Origin: Lachnospiraceae bacterium
GTDB lineage: Bacteria > Bacillota_A > Clostridia > Lachnospirales > Lachnospiraceae
Direction of reading: 5' to 3'
DNA: 22,404 nucleotides
Assembly (NCBI GenBank): GCA_003446335.1
Contig: DMAZ01000106.1
Span: 1 to 22,404, forward strand
In this document: positions 7,331-14,480 of the stretch, piece after piece
Layout of the letters: every line of letters starts with the position of its first letter
Numbering within the stretch: position 1 is the first letter of the stretch
The notes under the pieces: generated by a model
Seen by the model: the letters and a program-made list of their open reading frames with translations, nothing else
What the model was told of the DNA's origin: nothing
Databases searched by the model: none
Position numbers and translations under genes: made by a program

Positions 7331-7864
7331 ATGTTCAGAGAATCAGCTAAGGAACTCCGAAAAGTGCAGGCTATCGCAATCTGCGGCGTTATGGGAGCAC
7401 TCGCTATCGTTCTTGGGTATGTGGCGACGATCAGGATCGGCGACTATATCCGGGTAGGCTTCTCCTTCCTTCCGAATGTGATCATTGATTTCCTGTTCGG
7501 ACCGGTAGTTGGGGGCGTGTTCGGCGGTGCCATGGATATCATTAAGTATCTGATGAATCCGACCGGTCCCTTTTTTCCGGGATTTACGATCAGCGCAATT
7601 GTCGGAGCGGTGCTGTACGGAGTCATCCTCTATCGGCAGAAGATAACCGTTCTCAGAGTGTTCATGGCTCAACTTGCGGTCAAGGTAGCTGTGAACCTGG
7701 TGCTCAATACGCTGTGGCTCGTAATGCTGTACGGATACGGTCTTATGGCTATTCTTCCGGGGCGTATTATTTCAAATGCCGTTATGCTTCCGATCGACAC
7801 CTTTATAACATATGTGGTGCTTATTTTTATTCAGAAGAACTTAAGGCATCTTCTGAAGTTCTGA
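7331..7864 (+). CDS. folT: Folate ECF transporter S component (FolT-type)
   Basis: This 177-residue hydrophobic protein has about six membrane segments and the folate-family S-component pattern. It has an N-terminal SAKELRKVQ amphipathic lead, FSFLPNVIIDFLFGPVVGG, and the GGAMDIIKYLMNPTGPFFPG / FTISAIVG segment typical of FolT. S components capture the vitamin and work with a shared ECF module (two ATPases and EcfT) encoded elsewhere; none is in this window, as usual for group II transporters. The start ATG 7331 follows AAGGAGGT with a five-T spacer. The upstream THF riboswitch independently supports folate as substrate. Confidence 0.93.
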   Translation: MFRESAKELRKVQAIAICGVMGALAIVLGYVATIRIGDYIRVGFSFLPNVIIDFLFGPVVGGVFGGAMDIIKYLMNPTGPFFPGFTISAIVGAVLYGVILYRQKITVLRVFMAQLAVKVAVNLVLNTLWLVMLYGYGLMAILPGRIISNAVMLPIDTFITYVVLIFIQKNLRHLLKF

Positions 7865-7894
7865 TAAATCATGGCATCGGTTTTGTGAAAAGTA

Positions 7895-7923
7895 TTACTT
7901 TACGTATCTAATGATGGTATACT
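7895..7923 (+). promoter_or_regulatory. Predicted extended -10 promoter for the STAS-kinase pair
   Basis: TATACT (7918-7923) is preceded by TG at the extended -10 position (TGG at 7915-7917). The best -35 is a poor TTACTT (7895-7900) at 17 bases, so recognition would rely on the extended -10. It lies in the gap between folT and the STAS gene, which holds no clear terminator. Confidence 0.5.
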
Positions 7924-7973
7924 AGAATAAATAATTATTTTTTGAAGGCAGATTGTACTGCCGGGGAGGTTTC

Positions 7974-8270
7974 ATGGATATTAATCTTCAGAGAGACGGA
8001 GGCACACTCACGATAGGCATCACGGGCAGATTGGATACGATTACATCGCCGAAGCTCGATGATGCTCTTCACGCTGAAATCAAAGGAGTCACAGAGCTGA
8101 TTTTTGATCTTGATCAGCTTGAGTATATCTCCTCTGCCGGTCTGCGTGTACTGCTTGGGGCTCAGAAAATCATGAACAAGCAGGGCAGTATGGTTGTAAA
8201 GAATGTAAAACCGATGATCATGGAAATATTTGAGGTCACCGGATTCGACAGCATTCTGACGATTGAATAA
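7974..8270 (+). CDS. STAS domain anti-sigma factor antagonist (SpoIIAA/RsbV-like)
   Basis: This 98-residue protein is a single STAS domain. Its signature is GRLDTITSPKL (18-28), a hydrophobic strand IFDLDQLEYI, then SSAGLRVLL, where Ser54 is the expected phosphorylation site by comparison with SpoIIAA. In partner switching the unphosphorylated STAS protein binds an anti-sigma kinase and frees its target; phosphorylation by that kinase breaks the complex. The likely kinase is the next gene, 45 bases downstream. The frame extends to TTG 7953, but GGGGAGG at 7963-7969 immediately upstream of ATG 7974 fixes the start. No sigma factor gene lies beside it, unlike the spoIIA and sigB operons, so its target is unknown. 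Confidence 0.9.
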   Translation: MDINLQRDGGTLTIGITGRLDTITSPKLDDALHAEIKGVTELIFDLDQLEYISSAGLRVLLGAQKIMNKQGSMVVKNVKPMIMEIFEVTGFDSILTIE

Positions 8271-8315
8271 CAAGCTGTCGAAGGTTCTTGTTCAATACAG
8301 AGAAAGGATTTCTAT

Positions 8316-8741
8316 ATGGCAACAATCACTGTTCCTGCCATCCTGGGGAATATACCTGTTGTTACTCAGTTCATAGAAGATAATCTGGAGCAGGCCGGCT
8401 GTCCGATGAAGGAAATGATGCAGATCGAGATGGCCACAGATGAGATTTTCAGTAATATCTCTTACTATGCATATCCGAAAAATGAACCCGGGGAAGCGAC
8501 TGTTCACGTGGATGTGGATGTTTCGTCATCAACAGTGGATGTGACATTTGAAGATGCCGGGATCGCGTTCAACCCTTTGGATATCAGAGAGCCTGACGTA
8601 TCTCTCTCCGTTGAAGAGCGCAGTCCCGGAGGTTTGGGTATTTTCCTGGTACGAAAAGTAATGGATGCTCTGACCTATGAGCGGGTCGGCAATAAGAATG
8701 TTCTTCATATTAGGAAAAAATGGCAGCCTGAGGAAAGTTGA
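8316..8741 (+). CDS. Anti-sigma factor serine kinase-like ATP-binding protein (RsbW/SpoIIAB type)
   Basis: This 141-residue GHKL ATPase has the RsbW/SpoIIAB layout. The N box is EMATDEIFSNISYYAY (E43 and N47 would bind Mg-ATP and catalyse), the G1 box DAGIAFNP (80-87) and the G2 box GGLGIFLV (105-112). The spacing and short length match HATPase_c_2 anti-sigma kinases. It probably phosphorylates the upstream STAS protein on serine and sequesters a sigma factor or another target. GAAAGGA lies upstream of ATG 8316 at suitable spacing. The pair STAS then kinase is the classical order, but the sigma factor that normally follows is missing; the next gene, 144 bases on, is a sugar symporter. Confidence 0.88.
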   Translation: MATITVPAILGNIPVVTQFIEDNLEQAGCPMKEMMQIEMATDEIFSNISYYAYPKNEPGEATVHVDVDVSSSTVDVTFEDAGIAFNPLDIREPDVSLSVEERSPGGLGIFLVRKVMDALTYERVGNKNVLHIRKKWQPEES

Positions 8742-8885
8742 TATCTGAAACAAAGATGTGGAGGAACTAAGACTCTGTTTTACGGGTTCTAAGCTGATGC
8801 CGGTGTGGTATGACATTCCGGATCAGAGCGGAAGAACGGTAATCAGGGTCTTTTATGTTATATTTGGCATGAAAAGGACATCATT

Positions 8886-10310
8886 ATGGAAAACAGACAT
8901 TCACTAAGCGCAGGAGAAAAAGTTTCCTATGGACTCGGAGCTGTAGGCAAGGACATGGTATATATGCTCTCCGCAAGCTATGTACTGTATTATTTTCAGG
9001 ATATTCTTGGTGTCAGTGCTGTCGCTATGGGCTTTATCCTGATGGCAGCCAGAATATTTGACGCATTCAATGATCCGATCATGGGTGTGATCGTAGCGAA
9101 AACGAAGACGAGATGGGGCAAATTCCGTCCATGGCTCCTGATCGGTACGATTACCAATGCAGCCGTTCTTTTCTGCATGTTCTCCTGTCCGCCGGCCCTT
9201 GACGGCCCGGGAATGACAGCATATGCCGCTGTGACTTATATTCTTTGGGGCGTCACATATACGATGATGGATATTCCATATTGGTCTATGATACCGGCGT
9301 TCACGGAAGGAGGCAGGGAGAGAGAAAATCTCACGACTCTTGCCAGATCCTGTGCGGGCGTGGGTTCCGCGATCATCACCATCGTCACTGTGATCTGTGT
9401 CCAGAAGCTGGGCAGGATGATCGGCGGGGCAGGCGCTGCCTCCAGAGAGGTAGAGAGGATAGGATTTAAATATTTTGCGCTGGCCGTCGCCGTGATCTTC
9501 GTGATCACGATCGTACTGACCTGTGTGAATATAAAAGAGAAATCTACAGTGGACATGAAAACGGCTTCTCTCGGGGAGATGTTCCGTGCACTGATCACCA
9601 ACGATCAGACGCTGACCGTTGTTCTGGCGATCGTCCTGATCAACAGTGCCATGTACATCACATCGAACCTGGTCATTTATTTCTTTAAGTATGATTTCGG
9701 CGGAACGACCTGGTATAACAGCTATACCCTTTTTAACACGTTCGGAGGAGCCGTACAGATCCTGTCCATGATGCTGTTCTATCCGCTGCTCCGCAGATTC
9801 TTTACAGGTATCAGGATATTCTACATCTGTCTCTGCATGGAGATCGTCGGATATGGAGTGCTGCTGATTCTGGCCTTTACGAATATGTCGAATGTCTTTC
9901 TGCTTTTCATCCCGGGCTTCTTTATATTTGCGGCGAGCGGCATGCTGAATGTTCTGACCACGGTCTTCCTTGCAAATACCGTAGATTATGGAGAACTCAG
10001 GAATAATCGGAGAGATGAGAGCGTTATTTTTTCCATGCAGACATTTGTCGTAAAACTGGCATCGGGCGTCGCTGCTTTCATTGCGTCTCTGTCTCTTCAG
10101 ATCTTCAGTCTCAGTCAGGATGCGGAAGCGCCCGAGCAGGCTGTTGACTTTTCGCAGTCAGTCGCACAATCGTCGAAAGTAGGTCTTCGGATGACTATGA
10201 CGATCCTTCCGATCATCGGTCTTTTTGCTGCCTGGTTCTGGTTCAGGAAGAGATATATTCTTGATGATCGGAAATTAGAGGAAATATCTCTGGAACTTAA
10301 AAGGAGGTAA
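8886..10310 (+). CDS. GPH family (MelB/XynP-like) sugar:cation symporter
   Basis: This 474-residue protein has about 12 predicted membrane helices and clear GPH family motifs: GKDMVYMLSASYVLYYFQD, then RIFDAFNDPIMG with D59 and D63 spaced like the cation-binding aspartates of MelB, RWGKFRPWLLIGT, and the mid-protein DIPYWSM segment (TYTMMDIPYWSMIPAF). It would import a glycoside, pentoside or hexuronide with Na+ or H+ across the cytoplasmic membrane. AAAAGGA precedes ATG 8886. A TGTTATATT extended -10-like sequence (8856-8864) lies close upstream, so the gene may have its own promoter. No glycosidase sits beside it; the ROK kinase at 6183 could handle an imported sugar, which is inference. 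The lipoprotein gene downstream starts 11 bases after its stop. Confidence 0.92.
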   Translation: MENRHSLSAGEKVSYGLGAVGKDMVYMLSASYVLYYFQDILGVSAVAMGFILMAARIFDAFNDPIMGVIVAKTKTRWGKFRPWLLIGTITNAAVLFCMFSCPPALDGPGMTAYAAVTYILWGVTYTMMDIPYWSMIPAFTEGGRERENLTTLARSCAGVGSAIITIVTVICVQKLGRMIGGAGAASREVERIGFKYFALAVAVIFVITIVLTCVNIKEKSTVDMKTASLGEMFRALITNDQTLTVVLAIVLINSAMYITSNLVIYFFKYDFGGTTWYNSYTLFNTFGGAVQILSMMLFYPLLRRFFTGIRIFYICLCMEIVGYGVLLILAFTNMSNVFLLFIPGFFIFAASGMLNVLTTVFLANTVDYGELRNNRRDESVIFSMQTFVVKLASGVAAFIASLSLQIFSLSQDAEAPEQAVDFSQSVAQSSKVGLRMTMTILPIIGLFAAWFWFRKRYILDDRKLEEISLELKRR

Positions 10311-10321
10311 AGGACATATCG

Positions 10322-11299
10322 ATGAAATCAATAATCAGGCAATTGTCAGTCATTCTTTTCACGTTGGTTCTTGCGGCCGGTATTCTGACTGCCTGCAGCC
10401 GGTCCTCTTCAGACGGAAATGACGGCAGCATACCCGTTTCGGATGAGAGTACTTCATCGCAGAGCAGAGCAGAGCCATCGGATTCCGACGGGGAAGTTCC
10501 CGGTCCGAAAGCGGAAGAGACCTTTCGGTCGACTTTTATCAAATGCGGAAAAGCCGACATGATCGTTCTCGAAGGCAGTTTCGGAACGGCGGTCATCGAT
10601 ACCGGCGAGGCAGAAGACGGAGACAAGCTCGTGGAATATCTCGAGGAGGCTGGAGCGGACAAGGTCAGTTTTTTGATTATTACGCATTTCGACAAGGATC
10701 ATGTCGGAGGCGCGTCTTACCTGCTGGATCATTATCCTGTCGGTAAGATTTATATCCCGGATTACGAGGGGACGTCCGGGGAATATTATGAGTTCATGGA
10801 TAAACTGAAAGAGCTCGGTTACAGAGAAGGGAGCGGTGATCCCGACGGGATGGGCGGGCTTATACGTGTGAAGGAGACGGTTTCTTTTACAGACGGTGAT
10901 GTGCGGTTTACGATTGACCCGCCCTCATCCTATGAGATTCCGTCCGGCGCGGATGAGTATGACAATGACTTTTCACTCATCACGATCGCAGATCACGGCA
11001 GCACGTCGATGCTCTTTATGGGTGATGCGGAAAATATGCGCGATAAAGAGTTTATGGAGAAAAATCTGATCGGGGAGTGTGACCTGATAAAAATTCCGCA
11101 CCACGGAAGGTACCATTCACAGCTGAAGCAGGTGATCTCGTCGTTACGACCGGCTTATGCGGTCATAACGGATTCACAGAAAAATCCTGCGGAGGAGAAG
11201 ACCCTGAGTCTGCTCACCGATAACGGCGTAAAGATATTCAGCACTGCAGAAGGAAATGTGACGGCTGAGAGTGACGGCGCGGGCATAACGGTATCCTGA
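10322..11299 (+). CDS. ComEC/Rec2-like metallo-beta-lactamase fold lipoprotein
   Basis: This 325-residue protein begins with a lipoprotein signal peptide (basic n-region, hydrophobic core and lipobox LTAC with C25). An acidic, Ser-rich linker of about 40 residues follows, then a metallo-beta-lactamase domain. Metal-binding motifs are HFDKDH (H122, D124, D126, H127), the MGDAE aspartate (D235) and IPHHG (H260, H261). The arrangement matches the C-terminal hydrolase domain of ComEC, here alone and lipid-anchored outside the membrane. Such proteins are annotated as MBL-fold hydrolases; a nuclease or phosphodiesterase activity is possible but unproven. AAAGGA seven bases before ATG 10322 serves as ribosome site. 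It is probably cotranscribed with the GPH transporter, though no functional link is evident. Confidence 0.87.
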   Translation: MKSIIRQLSVILFTLVLAAGILTACSRSSSDGNDGSIPVSDESTSSQSRAEPSDSDGEVPGPKAEETFRSTFIKCGKADMIVLEGSFGTAVIDTGEAEDGDKLVEYLEEAGADKVSFLIITHFDKDHVGGASYLLDHYPVGKIYIPDYEGTSGEYYEFMDKLKELGYREGSGDPDGMGGLIRVKETVSFTDGDVRFTIDPPSSYEIPSGADEYDNDFSLITIADHGSTSMLFMGDAENMRDKEFMEKNLIGECDLIKIPHHGRYHSQLKQVISSLRPAYAVITDSQKNPAEEKTLSLLTDNGVKIFSTAEGNVTAESDGAGITVS

Positions 11300-11334
11300 A
11301 ACGCGGGATCGTACCCACAGTGAAGGAAGAATAA

Positions 11335-11396
11335 AACAGCTGCATGAGGACGAAACCTTATCGGTAAGGAATCGCCTTATGCAGCTGTTATTTTAG
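11335..11396. terminator. Bidirectional terminator between convergent lipoprotein and PurF-like genes
   Basis: AACAGCTGCAT (11335-11345) pairs perfectly with ATGCAGCTGTT (11379-11389), followed by ATTTTAG on the plus strand and TTATTCTT on the minus strand. The loop holds its own hairpin, CCTTA-TCGG-TAAGG. It lies in the convergent gap and can serve both genes. Confidence 0.75.
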
Positions 11397-11467
11397 TATT
11401 TATGAACGCACTTGCGCGGCGCGGCAAGAATGCCGAGGTGTTCTTGATTATTTAAAGAGCAACGGAA

Positions 11468-12883
11468 TTATTCCCGGCCATCCCAGCAGTATGTACACAG
11501 ATTCTCTCTCGGAATACCCACGGAATCCAACATATCATCCAGCCGGTTAAAGCGAAGAGAGGTAAATCCCATTTCTTTACAGATTCCGTCAAGCATACGA
11601 CGATAGCGTTCGGTGTCGGGGTTGGTATAATCGTCAAGGACTGTGCGGTCCACGTCCCCTCCTTCCAGGCGATAGATCACTCTTCTGGCAATCAGCTCCA
11701 TTTCCGACGTAGCCCGGGAGAAACTGATATACTTGCAGCCGAACAGGATCGGAGGGCAGGCTGGACGGACATGGACTTCCTTAGCACCGCTCCGGTAGAG
11801 GAATTCTGTGGTCTCCCGGAGCTGAGTACCGCGGACGATGGAATCGTCGATCAAAAGGAGCCGCTGGTCTTCGATCAGCTCCTTGACCGGAATCAGCTTC
11901 ATTTTTGCAATCAGATCCCTCTTTGTCTGAATGGTCGGCATGAAGGATCTGGGCCAGGTCGGCGTATACTTGATGAAGGGGCGGGAGAACGGAACACCGG
12001 ATTCATTGGCATATCCGACCGCATGAGCTGTTCCGGAGTCGGGGACACCTGCCACTGCGTCAATTTCATCTCTTGCCATTTTATCGCGCTTTGCCAGATA
12101 ACTTCCGCAGCGGACGCGCATGCCTTCGACAGAAACACCTTCGTAGCTGGATGCCGGGTAACCATAGTATACCCACAGGAATGTACAGATCCTCATCTTC
12201 TTTCCGGGGGCAGCCAGAGTCGTCACGCCATCCGGTGTCATGATGCAGATTTCTCCGGGCCCGAGTTCCTTGTAATGGTCGTATCCCAGATTCAGATAGG
12301 CAAATGCCTCGAAGCTTGCACAGAAACCCTCAGCCTTCTTTCCGATGACCAGAGGTGTCCTTCCCACACGGTCTCTCGCACAGTAGATTCCGAGAGGTGT
12401 AAGAAGCAGGATGGTCATCGACCCGTCAATAACATCCTGGGCAAATTTAATCCCGTCTACGATATTATCTTTCTGATTGATCAATGCGGCGACAAGCTCT
12501 GTCGCATTGATGATGCCGCCGCTCATCTCATGGAATTGTGTCCCCTGCATGCCCAGAATTTTTTCTGCAAGGGAATCTATGTTATTGATCCTGCCGACTG
12601 TCGTGATTGCATAGGTTCCGTGATGGGAACGGACGATCAGTGGCTGCGGCTCGTAATCGGAAATGCTTCCAACACCCATGTAACCTTCCATCTCGTTCAC
12701 ATCCCGTTCGAACTTTGTGCGGAAAGGACTGTTCTCGATATTGTGAATGGCACGGTTGAACCCCTCTTTCCCGAAGACAGCCATTCCTGCTCTTCTGGTT
12801 CCCAGGTGTGAATGATAATCGGTCCCGAAGAACAGGTCAAAGACACAGTCTTCTTTCAAAGCGGAAGCAAAAAATCCTCCCAT
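11468..12883 (-). CDS. Amidophosphoribosyltransferase (PurF) homologue with degenerate glutaminase site
   Basis: This 471-residue protein has the PurF layout: an Ntn-type glutamine amidotransferase fold (about 1-225) and a type I phosphoribosyltransferase domain (about 260-440). The PRPP motif LLLIDDSIVRGTQ is intact, and the four cysteines that bind the [4Fe-4S] cluster in B. subtilis PurF have counterparts (MRIC, FGC and the C-terminal CTYC). The N-terminal cysteine nucleophile is absent: the protein starts Met-Gly-Gly-Phe-Phe. The AHNGN segment is replaced by TTVGRINN. PurF normally makes phosphoribosylamine from PRPP and glutamine in the first step of purine synthesis; this protein should not hydrolyse glutamine. 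It could use ammonia or have another role. Start: GGAG five bases before ATG 12883; the frame extends 18 codons upstream without a ribosome site. No other pur gene is nearby. Confidence 0.82.
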   Translation of the reverse strand: MGGFFASALKEDCVFDLFFGTDYHSHLGTRRAGMAVFGKEGFNRAIHNIENSPFRTKFERDVNEMEGYMGVGSISDYEPQPLIVRSHHGTYAITTVGRINNIDSLAEKILGMQGTQFHEMSGGIINATELVAALINQKDNIVDGIKFAQDVIDGSMTILLLTPLGIYCARDRVGRTPLVIGKKAEGFCASFEAFAYLNLGYDHYKELGPGEICIMTPDGVTTLAAPGKKMRICTFLWVYYGYPASSYEGVSVEGMRVRCGSYLAKRDKMARDEIDAVAGVPDSGTAHAVGYANESGVPFSRPFIKYTPTWPRSFMPTIQTKRDLIAKMKLIPVKELIEDQRLLLIDDSIVRGTQLRETTEFLYRSGAKEVHVRPACPPILFGCKYISFSRATSEMELIARRVIYRLEGGDVDRTVLDDYTNPDTERYRRMLDGICKEMGFTSLRFNRLDDMLDSVGIPRENLCTYCWDGRE

Positions 12884-12923
12884 ATACTCTCCGTTTCCGC
12901 GCGGATGCGCTATTTGAAAAATT

Positions 12924-12979
12924 GACACAACAAACACCCGGTTCCTCTCTGCGCCTTTGCAGTACGAAATCGGGGTGTC
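12924..12979 (-). promoter_or_regulatory. Possible structured 5' leader of the PurF-like gene
   Basis: On the minus strand GACACCCC (12979-12972) can pair either with GGGTGT (12939-12934) or with GTGTC (12928-12924), two mutually exclusive helices. Inside lie small hairpins CGA-TT-TCG and CTGC-AAAGGC-GCAG, giving a possible branched fold. A TATAAT at 13018-13013 would start the transcript near 13006, leaving a leader of about 120 bases before the ATG. It does not match a riboswitch class I recognise. Confidence 0.35.
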
Positions 12980-13121
12980 TTTTTAACAGATTCTGAAAAT
13001 AATTTCAGCCTTATTATAACAAAAAAATAAAAGTGTGCATGTATTTTTTTTGATAACGGGCGGAAATAACGGCGTATCTGTACATAGAAGGGGAATTATA
13101 ATGTTATATTTTAGGTTTTGA

Positions 13122-13184
13122 ACACAAAACAGACACAAAACAAAGTTAAGCTTGGTGAGAAAACAAAGCGAAACTTGGTAAAAA
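13122..13184. repeat. A-rich direct repeats upstream of the XRE regulator
   Basis: ACACAAAACA occurs at 13122-13131 and 13133-13142 (11-bp period). AACAAAG-n5-CTTGGT occurs at 13139-13156 and 13162-13179 (23-bp period). Spacing near one and two helical turns is typical of binding sites for a dimeric regulator; the XRE protein encoded downstream is the obvious candidate, by inference. Confidence 0.5.
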
Positions 13185-13201
13185 GAGACGGATTTTGCTG
13201 T

Positions 13202-13257
13202 CGATTTTCACTTATCTTGGTTGTAAAGGCATATTTGAGAGTATATTCTCAAAATCG
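13202..13257. promoter_or_regulatory. Nested inverted repeats, candidate operator for the XRE regulator
   Basis: TTTGAGA (13234-13240) and TCTCAAA (13247-13253) form a 7-bp inverted repeat around GTATAT. An outer pair CGATTTT (13202-13208) and AAAATCG (13251-13257) partly overlaps it, so the two pairings would compete in RNA. The site ends about 50 bases before ATG 13309. It could be an operator or a leader hairpin. Confidence 0.4.
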
Positions 13258-13308
13258 GACGGAAACAGATCGTGTCCGGGAACATTTGCATGGAATGGAG
13301 GATTCAAT

Positions 13309-14352
13309 ATGAAATTTACTGAAAGGCTTAGAAACCTCAGGAACAAAGTGGGACTTACGCAGGAAGCGGCAGCCGAAAAGATCGGAGTATCTGTTACTTC
13401 ACTTCAGAACTGGGAGAGCGGCATTAACAAACCCAGCATGTCGAATGTAAAAAAGATCGCGGAGGCTTATGAGACGGGGTGTGACGATCTGGCGGTCGGT
13501 ATGCTGGAGGATGACAGTGCCCGAAAGGATGTGGTATCCAATTTCCCGGAGTTCCTTTTCCCTGACTCCTTCAATGAGGAGATAGCCGAAAAACATATGA
13601 CCAGAGGGCTTCAGGAACTGTTCGGTCTGCTTTATATTTATTCATATGGAAGGAGATATAATTCTATCGAAAATAATGATTTCGACCTTTACAGAATAGA
13701 GCGTCTTCCGTATGAGTATGTCGGCAGGACAGGAGCTTTTGAAGTGCTTTCCATGGTCGAAAAGCTCAGATCCGTTCTGAAGGACCTTGAGGTAAATGAG
13801 GTAAAGGATGCCATCCTGAAGAACCCGCGTGAACTCTTCGATATCAGGACCCTTCCCAAGTCTGATATCTGTGACTATATCAACAGATTGAACTATGCCT
13901 CTGAGGATCTCTCTGATTCCGAGAGAAGACGCAGACATTTTAATATCGACCATACACTGGAAGTTCTGCGTATCCTTCGTGAACATGACGGTGAGATATA
14001 TCTGCTCTGTGATGATGAAAAGAGCATGGCCTACGGGCTCATAAAGACCTCGACCGGTTACGACAAGGATGTTCCGGATGAAATCAGGGCTTATCTGGGT
14101 GTGCCTACCAGAGAAGGAGCTTCCTTCGGAAGGAGCGATGCACTCGGTACCATGATCATTGAGAAGAGAGAAGCGGACGATGAAGAGTATGTTCAGAAAA
14201 AGGAGCAGAACAGAAAGGATGTCGAAGCCTATAATGAGCATCCGGACCTCTACAGCAGAAAGCCGGAGAGCTTCCGGGAGAAATATCGCTATTATCTGAA
14301 GATCACCGAAAAGGGCGATGAACTGCTCGCATGGGCGGGTGAGGAAGTCTGA
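13309..14352 (+). CDS. XRE-type helix-turn-helix protein with uncharacterised C-terminal region
   Basis: Residues about 3-57 of this 347-residue protein are a Cro/CI-type helix-turn-helix (FTERLRNLRNKVGLTQEAAA, then EKIGVSVTSLQNWESGINKP), which should bind DNA. The remaining roughly 280 residues are soluble, charged and without a motif I recognise; they include a region around DHTLEVLRILREHDGEIYLL and a lysine/glutamate-rich stretch near KREADDEEYVQKKEQNRKD. It may sense a ligand or partner. The start is fixed by TGGAGG seven bases before ATG 13309; the frame is open far upstream but without a ribosome site. The gene stands alone, divergent from the PurF-like gene and convergent with the chromate pair, and the repeats upstream suggest autoregulation. 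Confidence 0.8.
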   Translation: MKFTERLRNLRNKVGLTQEAAAEKIGVSVTSLQNWESGINKPSMSNVKKIAEAYETGCDDLAVGMLEDDSARKDVVSNFPEFLFPDSFNEEIAEKHMTRGLQELFGLLYIYSYGRRYNSIENNDFDLYRIERLPYEYVGRTGAFEVLSMVEKLRSVLKDLEVNEVKDAILKNPRELFDIRTLPKSDICDYINRLNYASEDLSDSERRRRHFNIDHTLEVLRILREHDGEIYLLCDDEKSMAYGLIKTSTGYDKDVPDEIRAYLGVPTREGASFGRSDALGTMIIEKREADDEEYVQKKEQNRKDVEAYNEHPDLYSRKPESFREKYRYYLKITEKGDELLAWAGEEV

Positions 14353-14431
14353 GCGGTTTTCCGATCATGATTTCTCATCCGACTGATCCTGCTTTGACTT
14401 ACAGAAAACGGCACATATGAATGACAGATAG

Positions 14432-14469
14432 GGGGTTGTCGCAACAGTCTTGTGCGACAACCCCTTCTT
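14432..14469. terminator. Terminator between convergent XRE and chromate transporter genes
   Basis: GGGGTTGTCGCA (14432-14443) pairs perfectly with TGCGACAACCCC (14453-14464), 12 bp with a 9-base loop, followed by TTCTT on the plus strand. The T-run is weak but the stem is strong, and the position between convergent genes suits a shared terminator. Its TGTCGCA/TGCGACA core is the same as in the long hairpin at 2384-2479. Confidence 0.7.
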
Positions 14470-14480
14470 ATGTGCGACGA

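Larger units (their letters stand above)
12884..13308. other. 425-base divergent intergenic region between PurF-like and XRE genes
   Basis: No credible gene lies here; short open frames lack ribosome sites or overlap the XRE start. It contains a structured leader for the PurF-like gene (12924-12979), a TATAAT for the minus strand (13018-13013), a palindrome CTGAAA-ATAA-TTTCAG (12993-13008), a TATAAT on the plus strand (13097-13102) with no good -35, and a set of A-rich direct and inverted repeats (13122-13257) in front of the XRE gene. The size and repeat content point to a regulatory region for both divergent genes. Confidence 0.6.

Noticed and set aside
12884..12937. 18-codon N-terminal extension of the PurF-like protein, which would hide the missing Cys1
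   Set aside because: The extension has no ribosome site, is not like a PurF propeptide and contains no cysteine; GGAG lies at good spacing before the downstream ATG.
12941..12958. AGAGAGGAACC on the minus strand resembling a T-box motif
   Set aside because: The conserved T-box core AGGGTGGnACCGCG with its TGGn bulge is not present, and no specifier-loop stem or terminator/antiterminator of the right form is visible.
13195..13308. 38-codon N-terminal extension of the XRE protein
   Set aside because: It crosses the inverted repeats, is unlike XRE proteins, and TGGAGG precedes the ATG at 13309 with correct spacing.
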